DNA of 64,000 nucleotides from Mycolicibacter nonchromogenicus (lineage in GTDB: Bacteria > Actinomycetota > Actinomycetes > Mycobacteriales > Mycobacteriaceae): assembly GCF_002101775.1 (NCBI RefSeq), contig NZ_LQPI01000090.1:26100-90099 (forward strand), in the 5' to 3' direction. Shown one piece after another: positions 15,456 through 24,260 of the stretch; positions within the stretch are counted from its first letter, which is position 1, and each line of letters begins with the position of its first letter. Position numbers and translations under genes: made by a program. The notes under the pieces are model-generated. The model did not search any database. It was not told the DNA's origin and saw only the letters and a program-made list of their open reading frames with translations.

Positions 15456-15528
15456 TGCGCCCGAAGGGATTCGAACCCCCAACCTTCTGATCCGTAGTCA
15501 GATGCTCTATCCGTTGAGCTACGGGCGC
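15456..15528 (-). tRNA. tRNA-Arg(ACG)
   Basis: A 73-base class-I tRNA on the minus strand: acceptor stem gcgcccg/cgggcgc with an A discriminator, D-arm with tagctcaacgg, anticodon loop ctacgga (anticodon ACG) and T-arm ggttcgaatcc. CCA is not encoded. The ACG anticodon is the substrate of TadA, whose gene is at 933-1400. Confidence 0.95.
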
Positions 15529-15565
15529 CTGTCTTCAGTTGTCGGTCGAGCAAGCCCGGCCGTTG

Positions 15566-15654
15566 CGGAGGCGAGAGGATTTGAACCTCCGGTCCCCCGT
15601 AAAGAGGACAACTCATTAGCAGTGAGTCCCATTCGGCCGCTCTGGCACGCCTCC
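15566..15654 (-). tRNA. tRNA-Ser(GCT)
   Basis: An 89-base class-II tRNA on the minus strand. Acceptor stem ggaggcg/cgcctcc with G discriminator, long variable arm and anticodon loop ctgctaa (anticodon GCU, reading AGC/AGU). CCA is not encoded. It lies 37 bases upstream of tRNA-Arg in the same direction and the two are probably one transcript. Confidence 0.95.
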
Positions 15655-15808
15655 CGAACTCGTTGAGGGTACCGGATCACTCCCCCAGTTCTGAAACCGC
15701 CCGGTTCACGCGGCGGCCCCAGCTTCACCTCTCCTGCGTCGAGCCTCGCTGAACCGTGGGGTCAATGCGGCGGTCCCAGCCGCCAACCGCACACATATGC
15801 TGTGGTCC

Positions 15809-16855
15809 GTGACCGCCCGACTGCGCCCGGAGATCGCCGCACTGCCGGCCTACGTCGAGGGCAAGACGGTCCCGGGTTCGATCAAGCTCGCCAGCAACGA
15901 GACGGTGCTCCCCCCGCTGCCCAGCGTGGTCAAAGCCGTCGAGGCCGCGCTGGCCACCACCAACCGCTACCCGGACAACGGTTATGCCGCGCTGCGCGCC
16001 CGGTTGGCCGAGCATGTCGGGTTCGACCCGCAGCACGTGGCGGCCGGGTGCGGTTCGGTCAGCCTGTGCCAGCAGCTCATCCAGATCACCACCAGCGCCG
16101 GCGACGAGGTGGTGTTCGGCTGGCGCAGCTTCGAGATCTACCCGCTGCAGGTACGCACCGCCGGCGCCGTGCCGGTGCAGGTGCCGCTGCGCGAGCACAC
16201 CTACGACCTGGACGCCATGCTGGACGCCATCACCGAGCGCACCCGGCTGATCTTCGTCTGCAACCCCAACAACCCGACGTCCACCGTGGTCGACCCCGAC
16301 GCACTGGAGCGGTTCGTCGCCGCTGTGCCGCCGCACATCCTGATCGCCATCGACGAGGCGTATGTGGAGTACATCCGCGACGGCCTGCTGCCCGACAGCC
16401 TGGGGCTGGCCCGGCGCCACCGGAATGTGGTGGTACTGCGCACCTTTTCCAAGGCCTACGGGCTGGCCGGCCTGCGGTTGGGCTACGCGGTCGGCGACCC
16501 GGAGATCATCACCGCGCTGGGCAAGGTCTACGTGCCGTTCACGGTTTCCAGCGTGGCGCAGGTCGCCGGGATCGCCTCACTGGACGCCGCCGAGGAGCTG
16601 ATGGCCCGCACCGACACGGTGGTCGCCGAACGGGCCCGGGTGTCGGCTGCGCTGCGTGACGCCGGGTTCGAGCTGCCGGATTCACAGTCCAACTTCGTGT
16701 GGCTGCCGCTGGCCGAGCGCACCGCCGATTTCGTGGCCGCCGCCGCCGCGGCCCGCATCGTCGTGCGCCCCTACGGCCAGGACGGCGTCCGGGTGACCAT
16801 CGGCGCGCCGGAGGAGAACGACGCGCTGTTACGGTTCGCACAGACGTACCGCTGA
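15809..16855 (+). CDS. pat: Aromatic/histidinol-phosphate aminotransferase (Pat/HisC2)
   Basis: A 348-residue fold-type I aminotransferase using PLP. The M. tuberculosis equivalent Rv3772 acts as an aromatic aminotransferase in phenylalanine/tyrosine metabolism, completing the route opened by tyrA. Motifs: S-N-E-T near residue 28, Y-P-D-N-G, V-C-N-P-N-N-P-T (PLP ring), I-D-E-A-Y-V-E-Y, and the Schiff-base lysine in R-T-F-S-K-A-Y-G-L-A-G-L-R. GTG 15809 gives MTARLRPE, the family N-terminus. TATGCT at 15796-15801 would be a -10 box placing the transcript start at this GTG (leaderless). Confidence 0.92.
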   Translation: MTARLRPEIAALPAYVEGKTVPGSIKLASNETVLPPLPSVVKAVEAALATTNRYPDNGYAALRARLAEHVGFDPQHVAAGCGSVSLCQQLIQITTSAGDEVVFGWRSFEIYPLQVRTAGAVPVQVPLREHTYDLDAMLDAITERTRLIFVCNPNNPTSTVVDPDALERFVAAVPPHILIAIDEAYVEYIRDGLLPDSLGLARRHRNVVVLRTFSKAYGLAGLRLGYAVGDPEIITALGKVYVPFTVSSVAQVAGIASLDAAEELMARTDTVVAERARVSAALRDAGFELPDSQSNFVWLPLAERTADFVAAAAAARIVVRPYGQDGVRVTIGAPEENDALLRFAQTYR

Positions 16856-16867
16856 GGAGGAACTGAA

Positions 16868-17281
16868 ATGCACGCGACAGCGACTGCCACCGTCGCCGCA
16901 TCCGCGGCTCAGGTGTGGGCGGTGCTCTCCGACTACGAGGGCATGTCGGGCTGGGCCCCCGGACTGAAGATCACCGTGATCCGGCCCGGAACCCCCGAGC
17001 CCAACGGCGTCGGCGCCCAGCGCCGGATCCAGGCGGTGCCCGGAATGGCGCCACTGGTGGAGGAGATCATCACCTTCGAGCCGGAACAGCGGCTGAGCTA
17101 CCGGGGCGTCTCAGGGGTGCCCTTCCGCAACTACGTCGGCGACGTCGCGCTGCGATCGACGGGATCCGGTACGCAGATCAGCTACACCGTCAGCGCCGAC
17201 AATCGGCTGCCCGGGGTGGCCGCCGTCCTGGCCCACGGACTGTTGTTCGGCCTCAAGCGTGCCGTGAACAAGGCGGTCTGA
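16868..17281 (+). CDS. SRPBCC-fold polyketide cyclase/dehydrase-like protein
   Basis: A 137-residue START-like protein. It opens with A-T-V-A-A-S-A-A-Q-V-W-A-V-L-S-D-Y-E, the usual first strand and helix of the SRPBCC fold, and contains G-A-Q-R-R-I-Q and E-E-I-I-T-F-E-P in the middle strands. Such proteins have a deep hydrophobic pocket for lipids or polyketides. A strong AGGAGGA ribosome site at 16855-16861 follows directly after the aminotransferase stop, so it is probably co-expressed with pat. The ligand is unknown. Confidence 0.8.
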   Translation: MHATATATVAASAAQVWAVLSDYEGMSGWAPGLKITVIRPGTPEPNGVGAQRRIQAVPGMAPLVEEIITFEPEQRLSYRGVSGVPFRNYVGDVALRSTGSGTQISYTVSADNRLPGVAAVLAHGLLFGLKRAVNKAV

Positions 17282-17285
17282 CACG

Positions 17286-17765
17286 ATGACCACCATGAAT
17301 GACGAGCAGGCCCGCGCCACGTTCGACGCACTCCGGCAGCGCACCGATGTCATCGCCGACGCCGAGCTCGACGCGTTCTGGGCGGCACTGCCGCCGGCCA
17401 CCGTCGAGCAGATGATCGGCGAGTGGCGCGGCGGGGAGTTCGTCACCGGCCACAAGATGAACGGCCTGTTGGAGAAGGCCCGCTGGTTCGGCAAGACCTT
17501 CAACTCGCTCACCGACGTGCAGCCGCTGGTGTGCCTGGACGAAGACGGCAACAAGTTCTCCAACGTCAAGCTCGGAAAGGGCGAGGCGAGCCTGTGGGCT
17601 GAGGAGTTCCGCGGCGAGGTGGTGGCGACCATGGTCTATGACGGTCAGCCCACCCACGACCACTTCAAGCGGGTCGACGACAACACCGTGCTGGGCATCA
17701 TGAACGGCAAGGGACAGGTTCTCGACAACGGCCGCTACTTCTACTTCTACCTGGAGCGGATCTGA
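17286..17765 (+). CDS. GXWXG / DUF4334 domain protein
   Basis: A 159-residue cytoplasmic protein. The N-terminal half carries I-G-E-W-R-G-G-E-F, matching the GXWXG motif domain, and the C-terminal half with M-V-Y-D-G-Q-P-T-H-D-H-F-K-R-V and V-L-G-I-M-N-G-K matches DUF4334, a family of lipocalin-like folds often seen in actinobacteria. It starts at ATG 17286, or ATG 17295 inside, four bases after the SRPBCC gene, so pat, SRPBCC and this gene form a run. Function unknown. Confidence 0.8.
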   Translation: MTTMNDEQARATFDALRQRTDVIADAELDAFWAALPPATVEQMIGEWRGGEFVTGHKMNGLLEKARWFGKTFNSLTDVQPLVCLDEDGNKFSNVKLGKGEASLWAEEFRGEVVATMVYDGQPTHDHFKRVDDNTVLGIMNGKGQVLDNGRYFYFYLERI

Positions 17766-18952
17766 TCGTCGCCGTCTCGCTGACGGTCGGCGGTGGCACG
17801 GTCGAGTAGATCGATCAGATCGGGATCCTCCCGGACCTGTTTTCCGTCGCCGGGATCAAGCTCCACGATCTGGTCGCATTCGTTGACCAGCATCGCGAAC
17901 AACCGCTCGCGCTCAGCGGCGCTGTGGCCGGCCCCAATATCCAGGTAGGCCGTGGCGTAGCGCCGGGCGTTGGCCATCGCGGCCTGGGTGCGGCCGCGCC
18001 GGCTCAGCAGCGACACCGTCACGGTGATCGCGAGCACGGCGACGATCACCACCAACGACATCCCGGTGCCGATCTCGACGACCTCGACCGGTTCGGCCGA
18101 GTTGATGAACGGGACGTTGTTTTCGTTCAGGCCGTGCAGGACCAGCTTCACCCCGATGAACCCGAGGATCACCGACAGGCCGTAGGACAGGTAGACGAGC
18201 CGATCCAGCAGACCTTGGATCAGGAAGTACAGCTGCCGCAGGCCGAGCAGGGAGAACGCGGTGGCGGTGAAGACGATGTAGGTGTCGCGGGTGAGGCCGA
18301 AGATCGCCGGCAGTGAGTCGAGCGCGAAGATCACGTCGGTGCCGGCGATGGCGACCATCACCAACAGCATCGGGGTCATCGCACGGCGGCCGTCGACCAT
18401 GGTGAACAGCTTGTCGCCGTCGTAGTGGTCACTGGTGCGGATGATCCGCCTCGCGAGTCGGATGACCACGTTGTCGGCCTGGAGGGCTTCGTCGCCGCTG
18501 GCTGAACGAAGCATGCTGCCCGCCGTCAGCAGCAGGATCAGGCCCAGGATGTAGAAGGCCCAGGCGAAGGTGTGGATGAATGCCGCGCCGAGGAAGATGA
18601 AGCCGGTCCGGGCGATCAGCGCGAAGGCGATCCCGAACAGCAGCACCTTCTGCTGATCCTCGGGCGGCACGCGGAATCCGGCCATGATGACCAGAAACAC
18701 GAACAGGTTGTCGACCGACAGGGCCTTCTCGGTGACATACCCGGCGAAGTACTCCGATCCGGCGTCCACTCCGCCGAACACCAGCATCCCGATCCCGAAG
18801 AGCACCGCGATCCCGACGTACCCGGCAGACCAGATCGCCGCTTCGCGCAGCGTCGGGACGTGTGCCTTACGCACATGGGCGAAGAAGTCGAACGCCAGCA
18901 GACCGACAAGTCCGACGACCGTCAGCCCCCACACCCAACCGGCGATGTCCAT
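17747..18952 (-). CDS. TerC family integral membrane protein
   Basis: A 401-residue membrane protein with about nine helices, of the TerC/Alx family implicated in tellurite resistance and manganese efflux. Acidic membrane residues typical of the family are seen in L-S-V-D-N-L-F-V-F and G-T-D-V-I-F-A-L-D-S-L-P-A. The C-terminal ~70 residues form a soluble charged tail. The start is ATG 18952 (MDIAGWVWG); the frame is open further upstream but without membrane character. The TAG stop lies 19 bases inside the 3' end of the convergent DUF4334 gene. Confidence 0.88.
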   Translation of the reverse strand: MDIAGWVWGLTVVGLVGLLAFDFFAHVRKAHVPTLREAAIWSAGYVGIAVLFGIGMLVFGGVDAGSEYFAGYVTEKALSVDNLFVFLVIMAGFRVPPEDQQKVLLFGIAFALIARTGFIFLGAAFIHTFAWAFYILGLILLLTAGSMLRSASGDEALQADNVVIRLARRIIRTSDHYDGDKLFTMVDGRRAMTPMLLVMVAIAGTDVIFALDSLPAIFGLTRDTYIVFTATAFSLLGLRQLYFLIQGLLDRLVYLSYGLSVILGFIGVKLVLHGLNENNVPFINSAEPVEVVEIGTGMSLVVIVAVLAITVTVSLLSRRGRTQAAMANARRYATAYLDIGAGHSAAERERLFAMLVNECDQIVELDPGDGKQVREDPDLIDLLDRATADRQRDGDDQIRSR

Positions 18953-19008
18953 GTCCCGTCCACGGTATGCGAGTTCGGCGACATCGACTCGACCTGCAGG
19001 TAACGGGG

Positions 19009-19584
19009 CTATGACCGTCCGGTGAACGCGACCAGCCGTTGCAGGGCCGGCGCCGAGTCGGGGACGTCGACGGGGTCGTCGAAGCCCGCTCGCGCCCGGC
19101 CCTGCGGGGTGATGATGGTGTGCGCCAGGCTCAGCACATACTCGGCCAGCGGTTCGGCCACCGGCACGGTGCGGTCGGTGGCCGTCGCGTAGTCCCACGC
19201 ATGCACCAGGAATTCGAGCGCGAGAATGCCCACCGCCATGGTCGCCGGCAGCTCGTGGGCGCCGATGGTGACGCTGCCACCGAGCCCACGACGGTGCCAG
19301 GCGTCCAAGGCAGGCCGGGCCGCGGCGATGACCCGCCGTTCCGGCGACTCCTCGGGGCCCTGGTCCGCCACCTCAGCGCCGGCCGCACCACCGAGGACGC
19401 TGATGGAGTTCAGCAGATGCTCGGTCAGCTGCGTGACGTCGAATTCCGAGCACGGCGTCGGATTGGAGAATTGGTCGCGGCTGATGTGGTGCAGCACCTG
19501 CGCCAGCACCGCCAGGGCGGCTTCGGCGCCGGCCAGCTCGTCAGCCGGAGGCGCGTCGGGACCGGGTCGTAGATCAGAGGCCAT
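19009..19584 (-). CDS. TIGR03086 / mycothiol-dependent DinB-like family protein
   Basis: A 191-residue protein of the actinobacterial TIGR03086 family, related to mycothiol-dependent maleylpyruvate isomerase. The T-P-C-S-E-F-D-V-x-x-L-x-x-H motif and the second site L-E-F-L-V-H-A-W-D-Y provide the histidine/glutamate metal ligands of the DinB-like four-helix bundle. It may perform a mycothiol-linked reaction; substrate unknown. The position equals Rv3773c, divergent from echA21 with 23 bases between starts, so the promoters overlap. Confidence 0.8.
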   Translation of the reverse strand: MASDLRPGPDAPPADELAGAEAALAVLAQVLHHISRDQFSNPTPCSEFDVTQLTEHLLNSISVLGGAAGAEVADQGPEESPERRVIAAARPALDAWHRRGLGGSVTIGAHELPATMAVGILALEFLVHAWDYATATDRTVPVAEPLAEYVLSLAHTIITPQGRARAGFDDPVDVPDSAPALQRLVAFTGRS

Positions 19585-19607
19585 GGACTAACGCTACGGT
19601 CTGGAGT

Positions 19608-20432
19608 ATGGCCGAGACCTATGAATCCGTCACCATCGAGATCAAAGACCACGTCGCCCAGGTCACGCTGATCGGGCCGGGCAAGGGCAACGCGATGGGC
19701 CCGGCGTTCTGGGCGGAACTGCCCGGGGTCTTCGCCGAGCTGGACGCCGACCGCGATGTGCGCGCGATCGTGCTGACCGGTTCCGGCAAGAACTTCAGCT
19801 ATGGGCTGGATCTGGCCGCGATGGGCGGCACCATGACCCCGATGCTGGCGGAGGGCGCGCTGGCCCGGCCGCGGGCGGACTTCCACCGCGACCTCGTCCG
19901 CATGCAGGGCGCGATCACCGCGGTCGCCGACTGCCGCACGCCGACCATCGCGGCCGTGCAGGGCTGGTGCATCGGCGGTGGGGTCGACCTGATCTCCGCG
20001 GTCGACATCCGGTACGCGTCCGCGGACGCCAAATTCAGCGTGCGCGAGGTCAAACTGGCGATCGTCGCCGACGTCGGCAGCCTGGCCCGGCTTCCGCTGA
20101 TCCTGTCCGACGGCCACCTGCGCGAACTCGCGCTGACCGGCAAGGACATCGACGCGGCCCGGGCGGAGAAGATCGGTCTGGTCAACGACGTCTACGCCAA
20201 CGCCGAGGCCTGCCTGGCCGCCGCACATGCCACCGCCGCAGAGATCGCCGCCAACCCCCCGCTGACCGTGTCCGGGATCAAGGATGTGCTCGACCAGCAG
20301 CGCACCGACCGGGTATCGGCCAGCCTGCGCTACGTCGCGGCGTGGAATTCGGCCTTCCTGGCATCGAAAGACCTGCTGGAAGGTATCGGCGCCGTCATGG
20401 GCAAACGCAAGCCGGAGTTCACCGGCGAGTGA
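19608..20432 (+). CDS. echA21: Enoyl-CoA hydratase/isomerase (crotonase) EchA21
   Basis: A 274-residue crotonase-fold enzyme of fatty-acid beta-oxidation. The oxyanion-hole motifs are L-T-G-S-G-K-N-F-S-Y-G-L-D-L near residue 65 and Q-G-W-C-I-G-G-G-V-D-L-I near residue 118. An acidic residue in E-V-K-L-A-I-V-A-D and the spacing resemble dienoyl-CoA isomerases as much as hydratases. Start ATG 19608. The TGA overlaps the next ATG by one base. Confidence 0.88.
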   Translation: MAETYESVTIEIKDHVAQVTLIGPGKGNAMGPAFWAELPGVFAELDADRDVRAIVLTGSGKNFSYGLDLAAMGGTMTPMLAEGALARPRADFHRDLVRMQGAITAVADCRTPTIAAVQGWCIGGGVDLISAVDIRYASADAKFSVREVKLAIVADVGSLARLPLILSDGHLRELALTGKDIDAARAEKIGLVNDVYANAEACLAAAHATAAEIAANPPLTVSGIKDVLDQQRTDRVSASLRYVAAWNSAFLASKDLLEGIGAVMGKRKPEFTGE

Positions 20433-20755
20433 TGGCCTGGATCCTGCTGCTCGGCGCGATCATGTTCGAGGTCGCCGGGACGATGTCGTTGCGCGCCTCC
20501 GAAGGCTTCAGCCGGTGGCCGTGGGTGATCCCGGTCGCGGTGGGCTACACAGTCTCGTTCGTGTTTCTGGCGATGGTGCTCAAGCGCGGTCTCCCGGTGG
20601 GGGTGGCCTACGGCGTCTGGTCGGGCGTCGGAGTGGCGCTGACCGCGGTGCTGGCCCGGTTCCTGTTCCACGATCCGTTCACCCCGGCGATGGCCGGTGG
20701 CGTGGTCCTGATCGGAGCCGGGGTGTACCTGCTGGAGATGGGTGCGCACGCATGA
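20432..20755 (+). CDS. Small multidrug resistance (SMR) transporter
   Basis: A 107-residue protein with four membrane helices, which works as an antiparallel or parallel dimer exporting cationic compounds or guanidinium-like metabolites. The essential membrane glutamate is E13 (M-F-E-V-A-G-T), one position from EmrE E14. G-V-A-Y-G-V-W-S-G-V-G in helix 3 is the family signature. ATG 20432 overlaps the echA21 stop by one base (GTG 20429 is an alternative), and its own stop overlaps the next ATG, so it is the middle gene of a tight operon. Confidence 0.9.
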   Translation: MAWILLLGAIMFEVAGTMSLRASEGFSRWPWVIPVAVGYTVSFVFLAMVLKRGLPVGVAYGVWSGVGVALTAVLARFLFHDPFTPAMAGGVVLIGAGVYLLEMGAHA

Positions 20756-21630
20756 GCCACGACATGCCGCACCGCCAGCCGGACCTGGCCGACATCATCG
20801 CCACCCTCGACGTCGACCGCATCGACGACGAGCACTTCGTGGCCACCCAGATGGACAACCCGGCCCACCACATCGTCGGCGGGCACATCGCGGGCCAGGC
20901 GCTGATCGCCGCCAGTCGCACCGCGCCGGGCCGGATGCCGCACAGCGTGCACGTCTACTACCTGCGGGCCGGCGACGCCCGCCGACCGGTCGACATGCAC
21001 GTGGAGGTGGCGCGCGACGGCGGGACGCTGTCGACGCGGCAGGTCACCGCCCGCCAGGACGGCCAGATTCTGCTCGAAGTGCTGTCGTCATTCACCGTGG
21101 ACGTCGACGCACCCGAATACCAGCAGCCGATACCCGATGTGCCCGACCCGGATTCGCTGCCGTCGTCGCAGGAGCAGCACGCGGCCTACGCCGACGAGCT
21201 GGGCGGCTACTGGGTGCAGCCCCACCCGTTCGACGTGCGCTACATCGACACCCCACCGCGCTTGGCCGCGGACCTCGGCGAACCGTCGCCACGGCTGCGC
21301 ATGTGGTGGAAGCCCGTCGATGCGGTGCCGGCGGATCCGGTGATGCACAGTGCCCTGCTGGCCTACCTGTCCGGCACGAAGATGGTCGAGACGGCGCTGG
21401 CCATGCGGCGAACCAACCAGGCCGCCACGTTCAACGCCCTGATCGACCACGCGCTGTGGTTTCAGCGGCCCGTCGATCTGTCGGACTGGGTGCTCTCCGA
21501 CCAGTTCACCCCCAGCGGTATCGCCGGGCGTGGCCTGACCACCTCGACGATGTACAACCGGGCGGGGCAGCTGGTCTGCGTGGCCACCCAGGAACTCTAT
21601 TTCGGCCGGGGCACAGCCCCTCGGCACTGA
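20752..21630 (+). CDS. Acyl-CoA thioesterase II (TesB family)
   Basis: A 292-residue double-hotdog thioesterase that hydrolyses acyl-CoA to free acid and CoA. Features: the N-terminal G-G-H-I-A-G-Q-A-L-I-A-A-S helix, V-H-V-Y-Y-L-R-A-G-D, and in the C-terminal hotdog the catalytic D-H-A-L-W-F-Q-R with the later T-S-T-M-Y-N-R-A-G-Q-L-V. Start ATG 20752 is within the SMR gene stop (ATGA). Together with echA21 it suggests acyl-CoA turnover. Confidence 0.9.
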   Translation: MSHDMPHRQPDLADIIATLDVDRIDDEHFVATQMDNPAHHIVGGHIAGQALIAASRTAPGRMPHSVHVYYLRAGDARRPVDMHVEVARDGGTLSTRQVTARQDGQILLEVLSSFTVDVDAPEYQQPIPDVPDPDSLPSSQEQHAAYADELGGYWVQPHPFDVRYIDTPPRLAADLGEPSPRLRMWWKPVDAVPADPVMHSALLAYLSGTKMVETALAMRRTNQAATFNALIDHALWFQRPVDLSDWVLSDQFTPSGIAGRGLTTSTMYNRAGQLVCVATQELYFGRGTAPRH

Positions 21631-21656
21631 CACGCCGGCCACGTAACCTGGCGGGC

Positions 21657-22895
21657 ATGACACCCGACGGCACCGTCCGTATCCCCACCGACCTCGACGC
21701 CGTCACCGCGATCGGCGACGAGGACCACTCCGGTATCGACCCGGCGGCGGTGGACCGGATCTGGCGGGCCGCCCGGCACTGGTATGCCGCCGGCCTGCAC
21801 CCCGCCATCCAGTTGTGCCTGCGCCACAACGGCCGGGTGGTGCTCAACCGGGCAATCGGGCACGGCTGGGGCAATGGTCCCGGTGATCCCGACGACGCGG
21901 ATCTGGTCCCGGTCAGCGTCGACACCCCGTTCTGCGTGTATTCGACCGCCAAGGCCATCACCAGCACCGTGATGCACATGCTGGCCGAGCGGGGCGCCTT
22001 CTCCCTGGATGACCGGGTCAGCGACTACCTGCCCGACTACGGCCGACACGGCAAGCACCGCACCACCATTCGGCACGTGATGACCCACAGCGCCGGAGTG
22101 CCGTTTGCCACCGGACCCAAGCCAGACCTCAACCGTGCCGATGACCCGGAGTACGCCCAGGCGCAGCTGGCCAACCTGAAGCTGGTGTATCCCCCCGGGC
22201 TGATGCACATGTACCACGCCCTGACCTGGGGACCGCTGACGCGCGAGATCGTGCGGGCGGCCACCGGCAAGGACATCCGCGACGTGCTGGCCACCGAGAT
22301 CCTGGATCCGCTGGGCTTTCGGTGGACCAACTACGGTGTTGCCCCGCAAGATATTCCACTGGTGGCGCCCAGTCATGCCACCGGTAAGCAGCCGACCGGG
22401 GCGGCGGTCGCGGTGTTCCGCAAGGCGATCGGCGGGTCGGTGTACGAGATCATCCCGGTCACCAACAGCCCGTTCTTCCTGACCACGGTGGTGCCGTCGT
22501 CGAACACCATCTCCACCGCGTTCGAACTGTCGCGCTTCGCCGAGATCTGGCGTCGCGGAGGCGAACTCGACGGGGTGCGGGTGCTGTCGGAGGAGACGCT
22601 GGCCGGCGCGACGACACAGTGCCGCCGGTTGCGGCCCGACGTCGCCACCGGCCTGGCGCCGTTGCGCTGGGGCACCGGTTTCATGCTGGGATCCAAGCGG
22701 TTCGGCCCGTTCGGGCGTAACGCCCCGGCGGCGTTCGGCCATCTCGGCCTGGTCAACTGTGCCATCTGGACCGACCCGGAGCGGGGGCTGTCGGCCGGGC
22801 TGATCTCCAGCGGCAAACCCGGCCAGGACCCGGAGGCCAAGCGCTACACCGCCCTGATGAACACCATCGCCGCGGAGATCCCGCGCGTCGGGTGA
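21657..22895 (+). CDS. lipE: Serine beta-lactamase-fold esterase LipE
   Basis: A 412-residue class-C beta-lactamase-fold hydrolase, equivalent to Rv3775 LipE. The nucleophile is S96 in Y-S-T-A-K (S-x-x-K, K99); Y186 in M-Y-H-A-L-T-W is the tyrosine of the Y-x-N-like motif, and A-F-G-H-L-G near the C-terminus stands for the third H/K-T-G motif. Probably an esterase rather than a beta-lactamase. No signal peptide. TAACCT at 21644-21649 could be a -10 box with transcription starting at or next to ATG 21657. Confidence 0.88.
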   Translation: MTPDGTVRIPTDLDAVTAIGDEDHSGIDPAAVDRIWRAARHWYAAGLHPAIQLCLRHNGRVVLNRAIGHGWGNGPGDPDDADLVPVSVDTPFCVYSTAKAITSTVMHMLAERGAFSLDDRVSDYLPDYGRHGKHRTTIRHVMTHSAGVPFATGPKPDLNRADDPEYAQAQLANLKLVYPPGLMHMYHALTWGPLTREIVRAATGKDIRDVLATEILDPLGFRWTNYGVAPQDIPLVAPSHATGKQPTGAAVAVFRKAIGGSVYEIIPVTNSPFFLTTVVPSSNTISTAFELSRFAEIWRRGGELDGVRVLSEETLAGATTQCRRLRPDVATGLAPLRWGTGFMLGSKRFGPFGRNAPAAFGHLGLVNCAIWTDPERGLSAGLISSGKPGQDPEAKRYTALMNTIAAEIPRVG

Positions 22896-22907
22896 CGCCC
22901 CTCGATA

Positions 22908-22997
22908 TGGCGGTGGCGGAGGGATTTGAACCCCCGGACGGTTTTAGCCGTCTCTCGCTTTCAAGGCGAGTGCATTAGGCCGCTCTGCCACGCCACC
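22908..22997 (-). tRNA. tRNA-Ser(TGA)
   Basis: A 90-base class-II tRNA on the minus strand with encoded CCA (22908-22910). The acceptor stem ggtggcg/cgccacc is the same as in tRNA-Ser(CGA). Anticodon loop cttgaaa gives UGA, reading UCA. A long variable arm (acggctaaaaccgt region) agrees with serine. It sits between lipE and the quinone reductase gene. Confidence 0.95.
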
Positions 22998-23104
22998 GCG
23001 GGAAATCGTACCTTGGCCGGATCAGCGGTCCCGCCGGGTTGGCCGCCGTGCGGGTTGCGCTGCGCATCGCGGGCGACTTCACAGCCGGTAGTAGCGTGTC
23101 GGAT

Positions 23105-24073
23105 ATGCGTGCCATCGTCGCCGAATCCCCCGACGTCCTCGCTTGGCAAGAGGTTCCCGACGTCCAACCGGCCCCGGGTGAGGTGCTGATTCGCGTGGCG
23201 GCGGCCGGGGTCAACCGCGCCGACCTGCTGCAGGCGGCGGGCCGCTACCCGCCCCCGCCCGGGGCCAGCGAGATCCTCGGCCTGGAGGTCTCCGGCGAGA
23301 TCGCCGCGGTGGGCGACGACGTGTCGGATTGGGTGATCGGCCAACAGGTTTGCGCGCTGCTGGCCGGCGGCGGCTACGCCGAGTATGTGGCGGTTCCGGC
23401 CCCCCAGCTGCTGCCGATACCGGTCGGGGTGGACCTGACAGATGCCGCCGGCCTACCGGAGGTGGCCTGCACGGTCTGGTCGAATCTGGTCTTGACGGCC
23501 GGATTGTCCGAGGGCCAACTGCTGCTGGTCCACGGCGGTGCCAGTGGCGTGGGCAGCCACGCCATTCAGGTGGCCCGCCAACTCGGGGCGTGGGTGGCCG
23601 TCACCGCCGGATCGGAGGCCAAATTGGCGTTCTGCCGCGAATTGGGCGCCGAGATCACCGTCAACTACCACGACGAGGACTTCGTGGCGCGGGTGCGCGA
23701 AGCCGGCGGCGCCGACGTGATCCTCGACATCATGGGGGCGGCCTACCTGGACCGCAATGTCGACGCGCTGGCCAACGACGGCCGGCTGGTGGTCATCGGG
23801 ATGCAGGGCGGGGTCAAGGGCGAACTGAACCTGGGCAAGCTGATCTCCAAACGCGCCCGGGTGATCGGGACCGCCTTGCGCGGTCGTCCCGTGGAGGGTC
23901 CGCACAGCAAAGGCGCGATCGTCGCCGCAGTGACCGCCGAACTCTGGCCGATGGTCAGCGCCGGCCGGATCAAGCCGGTGATCGGGGCCCGGCTGCCCAT
24001 CGAGCAGGCCGGTGAGGCGCACCGGTTGCTGTCTTCGGGCGAGGTGACCGGCAAGGTGGTTCTGACGCTGTAG
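23105..24073 (+). CDS. NADPH:quinone oxidoreductase, zinc-free MDR family (Rv3777-like)
   Basis: A 322-residue medium-chain dehydrogenase/reductase. The catalytic domain has V-N-R-A-D-L-L-Q-A-A-G-R-Y-P-P-P and G-L-E-V-S-G-E; the cofactor domain has V-H-G-G-A-S-G-V-G-S-H-A-I-Q-V-A, the NADPH-binding loop. No structural zinc cysteines are seen, so it belongs to the quinone oxidoreductase (TP53I3/PIG3-like) branch. ATG 23105 gives MRAIVAESPD; the frame is open back to 23039 but lacks family similarity there. Confidence 0.9.
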   Translation: MRAIVAESPDVLAWQEVPDVQPAPGEVLIRVAAAGVNRADLLQAAGRYPPPPGASEILGLEVSGEIAAVGDDVSDWVIGQQVCALLAGGGYAEYVAVPAPQLLPIPVGVDLTDAAGLPEVACTVWSNLVLTAGLSEGQLLLVHGGASGVGSHAIQVARQLGAWVAVTAGSEAKLAFCRELGAEITVNYHDEDFVARVREAGGADVILDIMGAAYLDRNVDALANDGRLVVIGMQGGVKGELNLGKLISKRARVIGTALRGRPVEGPHSKGAIVAAVTAELWPMVSAGRIKPVIGARLPIEQAGEAHRLLSSGEVTGKVVLTL

Positions 24074-24212
24074 CCGGCTTATCCGCGCAGTAGCTGCCCT
24101 TCTTTTGGCCCGAGACAGCACATTTGGTGCTGCGCCCCGCGTGATCGACGTAGCATCAATAGCGGTCCCATCGGCGACGGCGATGCCGTCAACGTACTCA
24201 GGAGGAGTTTTC

Positions 24213-24260
24213 ATGGTTATCGGAACCGGCACCGCCGCAACGGATTCGGCGGCGTCATGA
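24213..24260 (+). CDS. 15-residue ORF coupled to the acetyltransferase
   Basis: ATG 24213 opens MVIGTGTAATDSAAS and stops at TGA 24258-24260, overlapping the ATG of the acetyltransferase (24257) as ATGA. A strong AGGAGGA at 24200-24206 is six bases before it, while the acetyltransferase start has no equal site of its own. It is probably a translation-coupling leader peptide. No cysteine, histidine or codon run suggests attenuation by an amino acid. Confidence 0.5.
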   Translation: MVIGTGTAATDSAAS

